Shown here piece after piece: positions 1-14,100 of a DNA stretch of 64,000 nucleotides; position 1 is the stretch's first letter, and each line of letters opens with the position of its first letter. The position numbers and the translations under genes were made by a program. The notes beneath the pieces are model-generated. The model made no database searches. It was not told the origin of the DNA and saw only the letters and a list, made by a program, of their open reading frames with translations. This stretch comes from Viola odorata (taxonomy: Eukaryota > Streptophyta > Magnoliopsida > Malpighiales > Violaceae): assembly GCA_963691705.1 (NCBI GenBank), contig OY829539.1:4714501-4778500 (forward strand). The letters are read 5' to 3'.

Positions 1-509
1 TTGTAGTTTTATTTGAGCGATATGAGATAAAATTCTCAGGGTGAATTTTTCGGGTCTATATCATCCGATAATCTCTCTCAACTCTTCTCATTTCATCTCA
101 TCTCCCTCCCTTGTTTTTCTCCCACTTATTTTCAACTTATTCTATTTTACTTTCATTCCATTTGGTTCTTAACTAATTAGCTTGGTCACCTTTTCGGCCT
201 ATTTTGGACTTTTTTTTCTATTTAAATACTATTAATAGATTATTAAGATAAAATTTATTTTTTGCGAAAAATTGTAACTTTTTTTTGTGATAAGTTGGTT
301 GTTAATATTGGGTTATGTGAAGAAAACATCCTCAATGCAGAATTTTGGGTCGTTTTCCAATTTACTTGAAAGAGAGAAACATTAATCGACACTTGTTAAG
401 AATCGGAGAATCCGTGTTCATTTCGGAAAATTAAAAGATACACTCAATGAAAGTAGTAAAACAAACTTCTTTTCCAGAAGCTATCATCAACTAGGAGTTC
501 TTCTTCAGT
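1..509. other. Gene-free stretch downstream of the laccase
   Basis: AT-rich sequence with no coding signal that I can recognise. The part nearest the laccase stop codon (roughly 400-509) is probably its 3' untranslated region, since the gene reads leftward and ends at 510. Nothing else is visible here. Confidence 0.5.
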
Positions 510-2748
510 TTAACACTGGGGCAAATCTAGCGGCGGCGGCAGTACAGATTGCAGCTTCCCAACTCCGTTCTCGACAAGGAAAGCCATAGCCAAACCCCAG
601 TTCAGATGTGCATCTATGTGGCAATGCATCAACCATATCCCTGTTCCAATTCATAATTAGTGTAACCAGAAATTGATTTCTTAGTAATTATTAACCAATT
701 AGAGAGATTAATTTTAATTTTACCTGGATTATCGGCCTCGAATCGGATGGCAACCCATCCTCCGGGAGGAGTCCCAATAGTGTTCCTAATTGGAGGGTCG
801 ATTAGGTTGAAATTGGATGGATCAGTTTGAGGATTGAAGTTACCAAAACCTGACCCAACAACTGCAAAATGGTATCCATGGAGATGCATTGGGTGGTTCT
901 CCACTGTCACAATGCTGGTGTCCTGCATCACAATCTGCACCTTTGCTCCATACTTTAGCTTGTACAACTTGGTCCCTCGTACCGGCTGCCATAACCCTCT
1001 CGAAACATTGCCTGTGTAATCAAACTGAACAGGGGGGGCAGGGGGAAAGTCTGTGGTGAAGACTCCGGTCTGGCCTGCGTAGTAGGCTTGCATTAAGGAA
1101 TTACGTGTTGGGAGCACGAATGACACATTGTTTATGCTCGCTCCGAATCTGGTCCCGTTTGGGCCCTGGCAGCGAGGGCTGTTAGGATTGGGGCAGTTGA
1201 AGAGGCCGAGCCCGACAGTGAAGAATAGATTCTCGTCAATCTGATTGAAGACTTTGACCCTGGAAGGGCTCCTGAACTGGGCAGTGAATGCAGTGGCGCT
1301 GTTGGTGTCGTTGAAGCCTGGTAGTTGAGGAAAGATGGGTGGTTGAGGTGGAGGCTTGTTATTATTGCCTTTGCCTGAACTGCAGGGAGCAGATTTGTAA
1401 TCGAGGATCGCGGTGGTTGTGGTGTTGTCGAATGGCGCGTTGGCTGAATTGTAGGCGTGTGCTGCCATGTAATAGTGAGCAGGGGTTTGGTCCGCGGTGA
1501 GGAGAACATCGGTTGTTTGGCCGGGAGCCACGACAATGAATGAGGTTGTGAAAGGCTTGGTGTAGAAACCATCGGCTGCAACAACCGTGAGCTTATGGTT
1601 GGCAACTCCAAAAAAGAGCTCTTGGTTCATGGCTGAGTTTATAACTCTTAGCAGGATTGTCTCGCCCGAATCCACAGGAAACCTTACAGTTTCTGCAACA
1701 AGAATCAGCAACATTTGTAGTGAGTGGTTTGTCAGAGAATTTGTAAGCACCACAAATAGTCCCGAGCCAACTCAGCCAGGACTAATTCTGTTCACACCGA
1801 GTTTTGGCAATACCTTTGGCGGAGCATCTGTAAAGATCCCCTGGTTGGCCATTGATGGTATAAGCATCAGAAACATTTGGTGCTGCTCCTGTGAAATCTG
1901 CCAGTCTCAGGACATCCTGAGGATTCCTGTCCCACCACTCCCCTGAAAATAATTTGATCATTTATTAGTCCTGAAAATTAAAAGATACTATCAAGAGGAT
2001 CAATCGGCAGAGAAATTAGTAGTACCAAGAAGAATAGGAATTTCTCGCTTCGGCATAGGGAATGGATATGGAGTACCCCACTTAGGATAGATGATGAGAG
2101 CGCCGTAAACAGTGGCTCTAAGCCATCTGCTATGAGCGTGCCACCACAAGGTCCCTTGCTGGTCTACGATAGTGAACCTGTATGTGTAACTTCTCCCTGG
2201 TTGGATAGGACACTGAGTCACATGGTCAGGTCCATCTGCCCATGGATTCTGCATCTGTTTCACCCCGTGCCTAATTACAAATTCGAAACCCAAAAAAACT
2301 TGTCACGTTGTATAAATTTACTACTTCTGTTAGGATTTTTCTTGAAGATGTGTTTGCTTACCAATGGAGTGTGACATTGTATTTGATTCGGTTGATAGCT
2401 TTGATGACAAGAGTGTCGCCGTCTCGGACTTCAAGTGTTGGTCCTGGAAATAAACCATTCACAGTAATTGTGCTATGGGTTCTGCACAGCCTCTTCACTG
2501 GTTTCTCTTCAATCTGTTTTGAGTGAGAAAAAGAAAAGAAAAGAAAAAGAACCCACTTTTAGAAACTTGCATTTTTATCTTTCTGGAAATAACAAGATAA
2601 GAAGAATGAAGAGAAGACGTACTACAAAGTCATGGAAGTGAGTTTCTGCATTGATGGAAGAGAAGAGCAAAGCAAACATCAAAGAAATGCCAAGAACAAT
2701 TAGGCTGTGAGACCATTGTTTGCCAGTGAAATTGTTGCGAGTCCCCAT
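510..2748 (-). CDS. Laccase (multicopper oxidase), secreted
   Basis: Plant laccases oxidise phenolics such as monolignols in the cell wall, using four copper ions and oxygen. Six exons on the minus strand join in frame: 2748-2623, 2513-2362, 2270-2026, 1942-1814, 1692-724 and 640-510. All introns have GT..AG ends, and the product is 583 aa, the usual plant laccase length. A signal peptide covers about residues 1-34 (hydrophobic core [14 protein letters not shown]). All four copper motifs are present: HWHG (92-95, split by intron 2), WWHAHSRW (135-142), HPMHLHG (484-490) and [10 protein letters not shown] (546-555). The last exon ends with the family's short tail [10 protein letters not shown]. 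Many N-glycosylation sites of the N-x-S/T type are present, as expected for an apoplastic enzyme. The start chosen is the first methionine before the signal peptide, about 45 bp from a TATA box. I see no lesions. Which laccase subclass it belongs to cannot be settled by eye. Confidence 0.95.
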
Positions 2749-2790
2749 TTCTAAGAAAGTGTTGTGTAAGATAAAACCTGCAAGACTTGC

Positions 2791-2798
2791 TATTTATA
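2791..2798 (-). promoter_or_regulatory. TATA box of the laccase gene
   Basis: The minus strand reads TATAAATA here, about 43 bp before the laccase ATG at 2748. The spacing implies a very short 5' untranslated region. It is a sequence match only. Confidence 0.5.
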
Positions 2799-2849
2799 AT
2801 AGTAGGGGTAGTAGTAGAATACTCAAAAAATCTCTCTTTAAAACCAATC

Positions 2850-5111
2850 TGTTCGCGTCAAAAAATAAACTGCTTCTATCAGGTAATTTGTTTTATATAT
2901 AGTAACGAATTACAAATCATTTTATTTTATAGATTTAAAAGTTAGAGGTCTCAAACTTCTTTCTTTACTTCTTTCCCATGGAAAGTTTTAGTCTAGGTTA
3001 TGAGTCAACATACTAATGACCCATTAAAATAAATTTTTTGGAGGGTTTTTAGTCTAACCGGAAAGAGGGTTTGGTGCACCCACTGCTGACTGCTCCCATA
3101 AAAGGATTTAGCGAAGAAAAAAGAAAAGGAAAGAAAGACATTGAAGCTTTACTCATAAGATTATAAAAATGATGTTTCAAAACCTTTGCTTCAAAATACG
3201 ATACTTTGAGTTTCGCTTTAAGCGATGAATATGACCCTCCTAAACTTTTCAACTCTTTCATAATCATATTTAAATTTGTATTATTTTTATTAGTTTTTCA
3301 CTTGAGCTCTGCCACTAATCATTTTCGACAAAAAAAAATCTGTGGATTGCAGCAATAGAATGTAAAGATTACAGCTCATTCTAGGAGTGTACTCTTCTTC
3401 AGCAGACACCAACTAAACTAGCTCTTGAGGCTACAATACTCTGTTTATTTATTGAAGTTAGTACTTAGTAGTTAGTAGTGTTACATTTCAACATTTTATT
3501 GTTGGAGAGTTGGAGCGAGGTTGAAATTTTGATTTTGGTTCGGTAGAACAAAGGTGATACTCTATAATACATATCCTTTTATGTAGAAAAAGTAAATCCT
3601 GAAATAATAGAAAAAAAGTTTAAATAAAATAGCAGAAAATCTCAAAAATAATTACAAAAAAAACCTAAAAAATCATTTTCTGATCTTTCAGGGTTAAATT
3701 TGGGCAATTCGGGCCTTGAAATAAACCATTGGTAAAAGGCCATTGTCCAATTTTTAGCAGGTGGGTTTTTCAACTCGATCCAACGATCAAATATAAAATT
3801 ATGCTTATTTTACGATTGGACAGTCTGGATCATGCATTGATCTGCTTCTTCTTTTCCGACCAGTCTAGAAGTTGTTGGGCTATTTCTTCCACATCATGCA
3901 GTTAATATACTACTCCCTCCCTCCATCCTGTAATATGTACTAAAAAAGAGAATGAACCAATCATTTCAAGACTTTCAAGAGTTTGTTGTTCGTCCAACGG
4001 ATTTCTAACATCTTTCTAAAAAGAAAACAAGAAAGTGGGAATTGAATTATACTTTTCTTTTTCTGGTTTTGGTCAACAGAAATTGTTATTAGGTAAAACA
4101 TCAATCAATAGTGCTGCTTCTGGTAGTAATAGGTGCTAGTTTATAGTTTCTCTGCACAACTGGAGAACTGGGTTGCATCCAAATGAATGAATTAGGTTGC
4201 CTGCCAACCTTATTGAGAAATCCAACGTGTGCGCTCCCATTTCTGTTATCATCATTGGTTAGCTTGTACACCCATGGACTCACTTATTGGTAAAAACCAA
4301 TTCTGTAAACCTAATAAAATTATGGTACATAGAAGAAAAATGAATTAAAACACCAAAATACTCATTTGTCCGACAAGTCATGAAAAAAAGGAAAATGGTC
4401 AAAATGTTAGGAATCTTCTTGCCTACATTCCTATCTATGATTGAAAAAAAAAACAAATGCAGTGCCATGCAACTAAAAAGAAAGTGGACAACTATTGAGG
4501 AGGGTGGTGGATAACTAACTAATCAACAATTAATCAGGTAAACAACCCACAAAGTCAAAGTTCATCTGAGCAAGAAATATGAAGCTAACTACTACAACAC
4601 TGTAGGAGTAGGAGTAGGAGCAGTAGGGTTTATAATATAATGAAGTATCTATATACAGAACAAATACGTCAACAAAAAGCATTAATAAACCCAAAGAATC
4701 ACTTTCTTTTGCCACCACCTCATCACCCCAATACCAGACTTTTTGTAGATTCCTCTGAAACAGTTAACACTTAACAGCAGCTTACAACAACAAAAATTAA
4801 AAACTAAAAAACCAAGATTAATGTGTAGGCTCAATTTTCCACTCGAAGTAAATGATACAACATTAACAAAGAAAGCAAAGCTTCAAGAATAGAGTACAGA
4901 CAGGAGGGCCTTATCCAAACAAAATTCAACACCGATACCTACTTTTAGTGCGCACGAGTCAAAAATCAGTTTCAAATCACAAAGCACCGGTAGCAGACAG
5001 ACTATTATCACCAGAATACTGTAGATGCCAATCAAGTATGCCATAGTTCAACCAGATGCCATAAAATTGGAGTGAAATGCTCACTTCACCAGGTTTCCCC
5101 ATCAATGCCCT
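2850..5111. other. Spacer between laccase and NAA25 (includes NAA25 3' UTR)
   Basis: No gene recognised. The stretch from about 4780 to 5111 follows the NAA25 stop codon on the minus strand and is probably its 3' untranslated region. Around 3910 there is a CTCCCTCC-type sequence like one end of a Stowaway MITE, but I could not find the partner end. Short GGAGTA repeats occur near 4606-4625. Confidence 0.45.
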
Positions 5112-8100
5112 TCAGACTTGCGCTATCTGCTGTTCAAGTGCCCGCAATGAATTTACTTTTAACTCACAAATCTGTAGAAACTCTGACAACACCTTCGTCT
5201 TTCCCTTCACCATCTTCCTCGCAACATCAATAGGGCTCCAAGATTTTATTGCTTGACCGATCCGATCACCGACTTCCTCCTCATTTATGGATGATAACTG
5301 ACTTTCTAGAATCTGGAAAACATGCCCAGGCCCTTCATCCGGTCCCTTTCTCCTAAAGGAAGAAAGAATAATTTCCACATTATCATCTTCCAGACTATTA
5401 ATCTGTCTTCTCACACAATTTCCCACCTTTTCAATGGTAGAGTATAATGACTGGATTGAATCCCGAACTGCATTGGACAACACAGAGGTAGACTGATCTG
5501 TAGATGCACATCTTTTCTTCTTCTTCCCAGAAGGAAGAACTGATCGAACACAAGACTGGATTACAAGGCCATGCCAAGCTAATGGCTCTGTAACCAATTG
5601 CACTAAAATTGAAAGATCAGCACTAGGTGAGCAAATAAAAGACTCCATGGATCTGGTCTTCTCTGTGATGTATTTCTCCAGTAAGGTGTTCACCAAGTGC
5701 CCAAAACCATGCCCGCAAGGTTTGCCATCTGGCTGCAAGTGCTCATAGGAATGTGGCTGCCATGCATTCCAAAACACAGCAAAGTTTATCCAGTCGATTA
5801 TGTCTGATCCAAAAGCCTGCATCAAGAGCAAACTTAGCCTCATTTGTACAGACAGAGTCCTACCTTTCTAATAGAGATGTGGTTTATACTGCAACTTGAC
5901 TTGAGAAAAAATAGCTGACTCCTCAACCTTAGTTCAGCATCCATGCAGTAATATGTCATATTCATATAATACAAAATGATTTAAGATAAACTAGTTACAG
6001 TATGCATGTCATCTTAACAAGATGTGCTGACCTATTAATAAACATAACTGATGAACCAAATTTATGGAACAAGCACTATCCAGTCATATAAGAAAGAGGT
6101 AGGGTGGACACCCAAGATGATTCTATCCATGCACACCATGAGAGTGTGTGCGCATAAGCAGTTTTCATATTTCTCCAATTCCATCACACAGTGAAAACAT
6201 TTATTACACCACAAACTTGCTATAAAGCAAGACCCTATGCCACATTTCAAAATGCTTTCAGTATTTCATGAGTTTCTGACCCAGTACCCTCTCAATGCTT
6301 TCATACTAGTTCACGTGCTTATACATAACAAAAGTAAGGATCATACGGTCTCATCAATGTCAACAAATAAGGAACTGCAAATCTTTGGAAAGAAAAATAG
6401 ACAGCATAACTCTACCTCATAACTTTTTTGGCCAGTATAAACCTCCATTACAACCTCTATTGCATCACTTAGAGAAGATCCCAACAATCTTGCATAGCGC
6501 TCAAGCAAGACCTTCAACTCTAAGGAGAATTTAGACTCGGAAATAGACCCGTTGACTTCAACAACCTCCTTAAGTGACGCTGAAGCACTTTGAATAGACA
6601 GATAGATCATCCGAGGAAGAAGAGATTTCCTCTCAATAACTCTCCTCACATTCTCTCCCCATTCTTTGGCCTATTTGAGTCATCCATAGGCAAAAAAAGA
6701 AAAACAAGCCTTACATCAGAAATAGAAACTAATTGCCATCACCATCTTTGTATGTATAAGCATACACAAAGAAAGTTGCTAACCAAGTTCTCTTTAGGAC
6801 AGTAGGAGATCCCTTCAAATGGACCTGAAAAAGTTAAAGAGAATATAGAAAAATTACTGGATATCAGAAAACACCAATGACACTCCAAAACCTTTGGCTA
6901 GTAGTTTGGCCAAGGAGGAGTATTTATTCTTGTATGAGGTTTCACAGTTCAAACCCTGAACTGAATATGATGAAAACTAATAAACATTCAACAAAGCACC
7001 TACAAAGGATATGATGTCACACTACTGTTTCCAGAACTTTCCATCACAGATATCCAATTAGTATTCGGATTTAAAATGAGGAGAATAAAATCCAAACCTA
7101 AAAGATAATTTTTCTCTGGAGTTGGAGTCCACCAAGGCCTTGAATTGAAATCTTCATTGGACGTCAATGTTTTGGATCCTATCTCATTAGAGAGCTCAGC
7201 AAAATGACTCCCACAATCCAGGCTGTCGAGAATGCCCTAAAAAACAGTATATCCACATCATAAAACATAGAGGGAAAGGCATGCCCCTGTTTGAGAAATA
7301 AAAATAAACACCTCTTCTTCTTCAATGTTATGTGCCTTCTGCTTTAGCTGTAGAATGGGTGTCTCCACCCTAGCGACCAAATACTGAGTTGATCTTTGCA
7401 ATCTTTCTTTAAACTGAACAAACTCAATTACCTGAAACATGAAATAGAACAATCATTGGTTAATTTCCAAACAACAGCTCTTCATTTGCTTCCCTGCTAA
7501 CCCCATGGAACAAGAAATGCCTTACAAGTATGTTATACAGACTTGAACTTTACACAACTGGTCAATGAAGTAATGGAAAAATAGTAATACACAACCAAGT
7601 GGGGTACAATTCTAATCATCCAAGTATCATATAATTACAATAATTTACAGTAGTATAATAATCTGGAAAGTAGACACCCTACATAAATCCATCACATACT
7701 TTTGAGTAATTTCTATGGCGATATGCAAGGAATGTAAGATCAGCTGATTCTCTGAAGTGGTCATCCATAAACCTCAGATAGTCTTTTAGCAGACAATCCA
7801 AATCCACCCAAAGAGGAGAAACTAACATTTGAGGCAAAATGTGGTGAGAAACAGTTTCCATCAAAATATTCTTCACATCAAGAGACTTGTACCTGAATAA
7901 CAAGAAATGAACAAGAGGGAAAGGAACAAGCAGTTATAACGAAGAAAACAAGCTAATAAAGAGAAAATGATATAAGAGTTAGCCAGTGAGAATAGCACCA
8001 GCAACTAAAATTAACACCCTTTTATCATAAAATAACACAAACACAACTTAAACACATTACCATTCATGAGATAGCGAAACTGCACCCAAGAGTGAATACA

Positions 8101-11100
8101 AATGCAACAATAAAATCTTGTATTGCCATACATATCTGCCGAATTGACCAAATATGAAAAAGTTAGGTCCAAAACTGAAGGATTTTGACAACACTAGCAT
8201 TTGTTACATATAAAATTAATTAATTAATACAGAGAAATATAAGTTGGGCGTGTAATGACTAGTTCCATCACAAGAAATTCTTCATAACAGTAAAATGAGG
8301 GGGGTGACTTTGAACAATAACAGCGAAGGACATTAAAGCTCACCGTCTGACAGTCAAGCCAAACTCCAAAATCATAATTGCCTCTATAAAATAACCAAGA
8401 TTTCCTGTCCGCCAGAATAACTGGAGAAAAAACAAATGGAAGTATAACTTCAAACTTCACACCGCTAAAATTATTCCATGAGCAGGGAACTTCATCAACA
8501 TTTGAAAAGAGTACAGAAAGGACTTCTAAAAGCAATGCAGCAAAAAATCCATCATCCAGTATTTGTACATTGATTGCAACTTTGTTAATGTATAACCATT
8601 ATTTGATTCCATTCTCAAATCCAATGCTTATAAAACAACTTTTCAAAAGACCACATTTAACAAAAACTTCAATGACGGCATCATCAATATTTGCGCTCCG
8701 GATTTTTTAAGCAGTTGTTGGTTAAGCTGGGGTATTTCAGTGAGAAGCTCATTGATGCTAAATGTTGGGTTTTGTACTAGTCTTGGATAGGAAGTTTAAC
8801 TTACATCTCATACAGAGTATTATTATTTGTAAAATACAGGGTGTAAGATGGGATTCAATAAGCAAAACTCAAGATGCCAAGTGCCATCTCCAAAACCAAG
8901 GATGCACGGAGTACTTCAAATGTAAACAAAAGTTTTATCGTAAATAACACTACCAACCTGTATTAAAGTCACTACTAACCTGTAGATAAAAATGTCACTA
9001 GTTACTTAAAAGTGAGTAGTTATAAACACAGCCGCTTCAGTTACTTCTCATTTAACTTGCATAAAATCAAAATTTCCTTAGCTAAGGATGTAACATTGTG
9101 AACGTAATTAAAGCAGAAATAAGGTTCCTTTTGCACTCTACCCAGTTATTTTTTTCAGTGTTGACCACTTGCAAAACTTTAAATTTTTTTATATAAAACA
9201 TCCAAACTAATGTCTTACACCAGTTTACTCAGACATGGTTCGGCCTTCCGTTTGGTTTTTAACGGAGAAAAGATAGCATATAAAAGGGAATTTAACTTTA
9301 AACTTGTTAGTGGTAAGCATGGTTTATTTTCATGTGAAAGGATGGATTTAAAAATAAGACGAGACCCAACTATTCCAATATCTAATTGAAAAACATAGAG
9401 CGACATATTCATCAACAAAAGCAGCTGATGCCACAACCACGTAAGGCCCCAACAAGAAGCCCTCAAATCCATCAAATTATTCATTTGCCGCCCCTAATAC
9501 TCTTAAGAACATATCAACCACAAGCACATTCATAGAACTTTTAACATTCATCCACCAGCATAGCATTGAAAACATTGATACGAAAGATGGAATTATCAAA
9601 GGAGATACCTGAACCAACATGTTACTTGACATAGACAGCAGCTCTTCACCATGCACGTTTTCCTGTGGATCTAAATCCTTTGAGAGTGAAAGGTTTTTAC
9701 AATATATCTCCACCATCTGCACGGCATAGCCTTCAATTTCTGGAGGAAACATACAAAGGCAATATCACATATATTGAAAGGCAATTCAATAATGCAATTC
9801 CTTCTGTGACACCCCCAAGTAAAGAACAGCGATTATCAAATTGGATACAGGGGACCCTATGGGAAAAAAGTACAGGGACTAGCTCATGAGATAGAATACT
9901 CAATTCAAGGTTAGATAACAGGCCGCAGGTAGGTAGAAGCCTACAGTTATCAGGGCTGAGTAGGGAGCAAGTGTGAGTATTTGTAAAAGAGGCACTCACC
10001 AGCTACAGGAAGAGTGTCAATGTTTCTAATCAACTCTTGAATTTTGAATATGGTTATTGCATTCCCAAGCACTTTAGTCGGTACAGCCACAAGGGTGCTG
10101 GAGTTCTTGATTAACTTCTCTAGAAACTCTTCCTTATTATCTGGAGCTAAGACTTGAAGAAACACCTCAATATCAGAAGCAAAACAGGCTAGATGACCAA
10201 ACCTGCATCCAAAAGCCAAAGAGCACAGAGCCATAAGATTGCAGAGAAGTATATTATTTCCCACTACATAATTCCACCAAATAAAATAACAAATGGTTGT
10301 TTAAAGCACTTCATCGCTTGACATAACAGCAATAACATCACCTTTGATCTACAATACCAGACAAACTGATGTGAAAAATAAATAAATTAACAATAATTTA
10401 GCTGCCACAAATCCTGATACTCCACAGACAATGAATAATGAAGTAGGAGGGGAACATTTAAACATACTTGACAAAGTATTGCATTAGAGCCTCCATCATC
10501 TCATCAGGATTTCCTTTTCCACACAAATGCTTCCTCCTTTCAATTTCAAGAAATGCCAAATATGGACATCTAACTGAATCATTAGTGGTACCTGCTTGCA
10601 ACTTTTGGATAAAAGCCAATGCATTTGAGATACGACAATCAAACTGCACATCCAATCAGTATAAATCAAATACTGCATTGAGAAAGTCAAAGAAAGTGCA
10701 AGAAACATCAGTTGAGAATCGCACCACTTCATCTGCCAAGTGCGAGACTCTGCAGTCCACAAACTTTGGAGGATGAACAGGGTCAGCATTGGTTCTGTTA
10801 CTCCAGCTGCTATCATCCTCCAGCAAACAGCCCAGATAGTGCAGAAAACTCTCCCAATCATCAGGGCTGCCGGATGAAGGAAAAACATTACCAACTCGAA
10901 AATATAGTGGCATAAATGAAAATATTAAAAGCAGCACATGTATATAAACTGAGAACAGTAGTTTGCTTTACAAACTTAAACACAAGATCCTAACCAGAAA
11001 AGTATTACATCAAACGTAATGCTCTAACTGTAAGCCTAACAGAAACATGCCATCAAGAACATACTAATATAGCATATCAGTTGCAGTCAAGAACAATTAG

Positions 11101-14100
11101 TGATTGATTACTCCAGAGTACCAAACAGTCCACATTCAAAGTCATGTTTTATCAGCAATATAGTAGGGCCAAAATTTCATAGTCACAGAATACTAGGTGC
11201 GACCATGCTTCCTCAGTTCAAAATTGGCATACAAGAATTTGTAATTTCTTCCATAATCCCAAGGCTATCCACTGAATGATCTGAGAAAGACCACATGAAC
11301 AAGCTTACCAAGGCTAATCTTACTGTTGAGCAAGACATCAACCAAACCATGTAAACATAAATTCAACACCACCAGCAGGATAAAACATAAACACGATCCT
11401 TAAATGTGCCCCTGTACTTTTTTCTAACATGCAGTTTGCACCTAAAAATTAAAATAAGACAACAAAAAACAGTTTATTAATTAGACCCTGTGTTTGTTAT
11501 ATTTGTATGATCCAACCTTACTGATTCATTCTAGAATAGTTGATTCCATATTCTATAAATTTTAATTTATTTAAACCAATTCAACAACATAAATTTAGAA
11601 AACAGTGGGTTAATTTCTTCTATAAAACCATTTCCTAAAAGGAAAAAAAAATTGTGATCTTATTCCATAGGGCTTTGGGAACATACGGTTCAATTGACCA
11701 ATTCTTTCTATAGGCACAGAAGACAAATAATAGCAAATACAAGGATTACTCAAAAGTTAACAAAGAAACTTTCCTATCAAGCCATCACATACATGTTGAC
11801 TATAGTAACCATATGTCAGCCTTGTATCCCCAAGACTGTTGTCAGCGTTAACCCAAATCTTAAATAATTTTTGCAAGCATAAGTTGACAAAGGACCAGGT
11901 GCCAAGAGGGTACTGAAGGCCCAAGTTACGACCAAAGTTTTTATGGAGATCCCATGTATAAAAAGCAACTGATCCTAGTCAAAAAACTAAACACCATTGC
12001 AATATGTAGGGATGAACATAAAGTTCGGAGAGGCTGAACATGAAACTAGTAGAAGATGCGGACAGCTTATCAACTTTTAAACACTTTCACCTCTACAATG
12101 AATATTCCTACCTGAATCCAATTAATAGCCAGAAAAGAAGGAATATTCATAAAAGCACCAACTTATGGAACATACCATATTTCCAAAATCATCTGATACA
12201 TGTTCGCTCCAGTGGTAAAGTCACCTGAGCGGGCCAGAAGCTTCCCCTGTCAACTTAAAGCCAAAGTTTAAAGGTTGATAAGAAATTCTAAAGGTCCAAC
12301 AAAAAAAATCCCAAAAAAGAAAAGAAGTGAATGAAAGCAATAACACTTGATAGGTTTTAAACTTTAAGTAACAGAAGATGTTTCAGAATTCCTCTGCACA
12401 TGATTCAGCAATGAAGAAGCAATCCTGAAATGGTATCAGATATGATCAAGTGTACAGCATTGTGAAACTGCGCATGCAAAAGAGGAAAGAAGGGAAAGCA
12501 GCCAGAAACATGTGACCTAACCTCAGTCATTTTACTAAGAAACATAGATGTAGAGTCTGTCTAGGATTGATTTCTGCCTTTTTCCCACCACAAAGCATCT
12601 AAGTATATGCTTCTGGAAGAAGCAGTTTTGGCCATTTGATCTGTGGTGGGAAAAAGCAGAACTCAATCCCAAACAGACACTTAGTCATTTATTCCACCAT
12701 AGTTGTTTCTAGGCACATTCCAAAAGCAACAAGACATCCCTCATTTCCTAATGGCAATGCATTTGAGGTTCCTTCAACAGCAAGAAGGCTGTTTACATCA
12801 CTAAGCTATATCATGTGATGACACACATTTATATATGTAATTGTTTCTTGTCATACTCCAAAAGCAATAAGTCATCCCTCATTTCCTAATGACAATGCAC
12901 TTGAGGTCCCTTCAACAGCACTTAAGCATGACCGACAGCAGGAAGGCCGTTTACGTCACTAAGCTAAAACATGCAATGTTGCTCATTTTATGCTTCTACT
13001 ATAATGCATTAATGCCTAATAAATAGTCTCTCTTATAGCTTTTTTTTCCTAAATACTCCATTCTTAAGCCTTCAACATCTAACCTCTTCCTAACAGTAAG
13101 TTACTCATTTTAAAAGATGAACTATTTTGTACAAATCATAATGTAGATAGGACTAGCCAAGATGTCGGTAAATTGCCCAAGGCTTGACTCAAGACAAGCT
13201 CCTTTTATTAATGATCCAAAATGTTAGACCCTCTATTTTTAATATATTTTTGGTTATTTTAGCAACTTACTATAAACCTAGTGCTTTTCCCTGTTATTAT
13301 GTCTTAATTCTGTGTTCCACTACTTCCTTCTTATCACCTAATCCTGGTAGGCTAAATAGTACTAAAACATCCTAGTTTAATTATTAATAATTACTATATC
13401 CCAACACCCCTGAACAACATATTGAACTCCAAATGAGACAAAATTAAAGCTCCTGCTGCGACATGCGTACTTGTTCTCTTATTGATCTTGGACACAAGCC
13501 ATGTGTTCCTCCGGACAGGTCACTGTACTTTCTCTACCCTGCTGTGGTCACATGGCATAATCTTACGTGCCTCAAGCAACCCACAAATTCTCCATTTTTC
13601 TTATACAGATCCTCCTACATTTCATCAAAGGCTTTTTGATACTCAATTGAACACCGTACCTTCTCTTTCTCGAGCTTCGCAGTTTCTCTAGCAAGACAAC
13701 CCACTACCTTGTTGCTAATACACATCATCACACCCATTCCGATTGGCCAATTTAATTGATACCATACATGAAATCAACCCACAACACACATTCCTCATCT
13801 ACCACTTACATCCTACTTACCTCTTCTCTTCCCATGCCTCTTTCTCACTTATTTTTCATCAGTATGGTACAGAAGCAATTTCAATCCCATACCTTTTTAA
13901 AATCAACTCATTTAAGAAGGCTATTCTTTTAAAAGTTCTAAAATAAATAAATAAAGGTATGAAATAAAGCTTCAGAAAATACCTTCATGCGTAACTTATC
14001 AACTTCAATCATCAAAAGTGATCCCAATTTTCCTGAGAGAATTTCCAAAGCATCAACATACTTTCCTTGCTGCTCCAAGATGGAAATGTAGACCATAAGA

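Noticed and set aside
3905..3960. Stowaway MITE
   Set aside because: Only one end (CTCCCTCC) is visible; I could not find the inverted partner or TA duplications.
8224..8535. 103-codon minus-strand frame in NAA25
   Set aside because: It overlaps NAA25 exon 12 in another frame; the exon in the correct frame matches NAA25 (LFWRTGNLGYF).
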